Of a stretch of 14,280 nucleotides of DNA, positions 14,236-14,280 are shown in pieces. The notes beneath the pieces were generated by a model. It was not told where the DNA came from. It saw nothing but the letters and a program-made list of their open reading frames with translations, and did no database searches. The position numbers and the translations under genes were made by a program. Source of the DNA: Candidatus Abyssobacteria bacterium SURF_5 (GTDB taxonomy: Bacteria > Abyssobacteria > SURF-5); contig QZKU01000023.1 in NCBI GenBank assembly GCA_003598085.1, forward strand, positions 1-14,280, read 5' to 3'. How positions within the stretch are numbered: position 1 is the first letter of the stretch; each line of letters begins with the position of its first letter.

Positions 14236-14257
14236 AACCCCTTATTTTTTGGGGGTT
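14236..14257 (-). terminator. Terminator-like hairpin upstream of the RHS gene
   Basis: On the minus strand AACCCC (14257-14252) pairs with GGGGTT (14241-14236) around a 10-nt A-rich loop, and the run of T continues (14237-14233). It would end transcription of a gene lying beyond the window. If the RHS frame really continues upstream, the hairpin would be inside coding sequence and the call would be wrong. Confidence 0.35.
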
Positions 14258-14280
14258 CGATTTTCCGGAAGTCGAAATGT

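Overview
The window is a bacterial chromosomal segment of moderately high GC, densely coded, with ten protein genes in four blocks and no tRNA, rRNA, CRISPR array or transposase gene that I can see. A tungsten-type aldehyde:ferredoxin oxidoreductase (AOR) with its own ferredoxin points to an anaerobic or facultative bacterium. The metabolic gene set and the intergenic REP-like hairpins resemble environmental anaerobes (Desulfobacterota or a candidate phylum), but the sequence does not fix the taxon.

Layout. (1) 262-3760, plus strand: a three-gene operon of an 82-aa two-cluster ferredoxin, an AOR-family enzyme (ATGA overlap with the ferredoxin) and a protein that looks like sphingosine-1-phosphate lyase (SPL). 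(2) 3761-4169: a gene-free stretch between convergent operons. It holds a long inverted repeat and a promoter-like element followed by two strong hairpins, a candidate small structured RNA. (3) 4170-11087, minus strand: six closely spaced genes, read from high to low coordinates: crotonase-fold protein, nitronate monooxygenase/FabK-like flavoenzyme, AMP-forming acyl-CoA synthetase, amidase-signature hydrolase, metallo-beta-lactamase-fold hydrolase, SDR oxidoreductase. (4) 11361-12284, plus strand: a SAM hydroxide adenosyltransferase (DUF62) that carries a lipoprotein signal. It converges on a minus-strand RHS/YD-repeat protein (12323-14224) whose reading frame stays open to the window edge.

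How the genes may work together. SPL cleaves a phosphorylated long-chain base into phosphoethanolamine and a long-chain aldehyde. AOR plus ferredoxin is well suited to oxidise that aldehyde to the acid without oxygen or NAD. The neighbouring minus-strand operon offers an acyl-CoA synthetase to activate the acid, a flavoenzyme of the fold that includes FabK enoyl reductases, a crotonase and an SDR for CoA-ester processing, and an amidase and an MBL hydrolase that could release acids from amide or ester precursors. This mirrors, in outline, the eukaryotic route sphingosine-1-phosphate to hexadecenal to hexadecenoate to hexadecenoyl-CoA to palmitoyl-CoA, with a tungsten enzyme in place of fatty aldehyde dehydrogenase. 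The SPL-AOR link rests on the operon and is the stronger part. The link to the minus-strand operon rests only on proximity.
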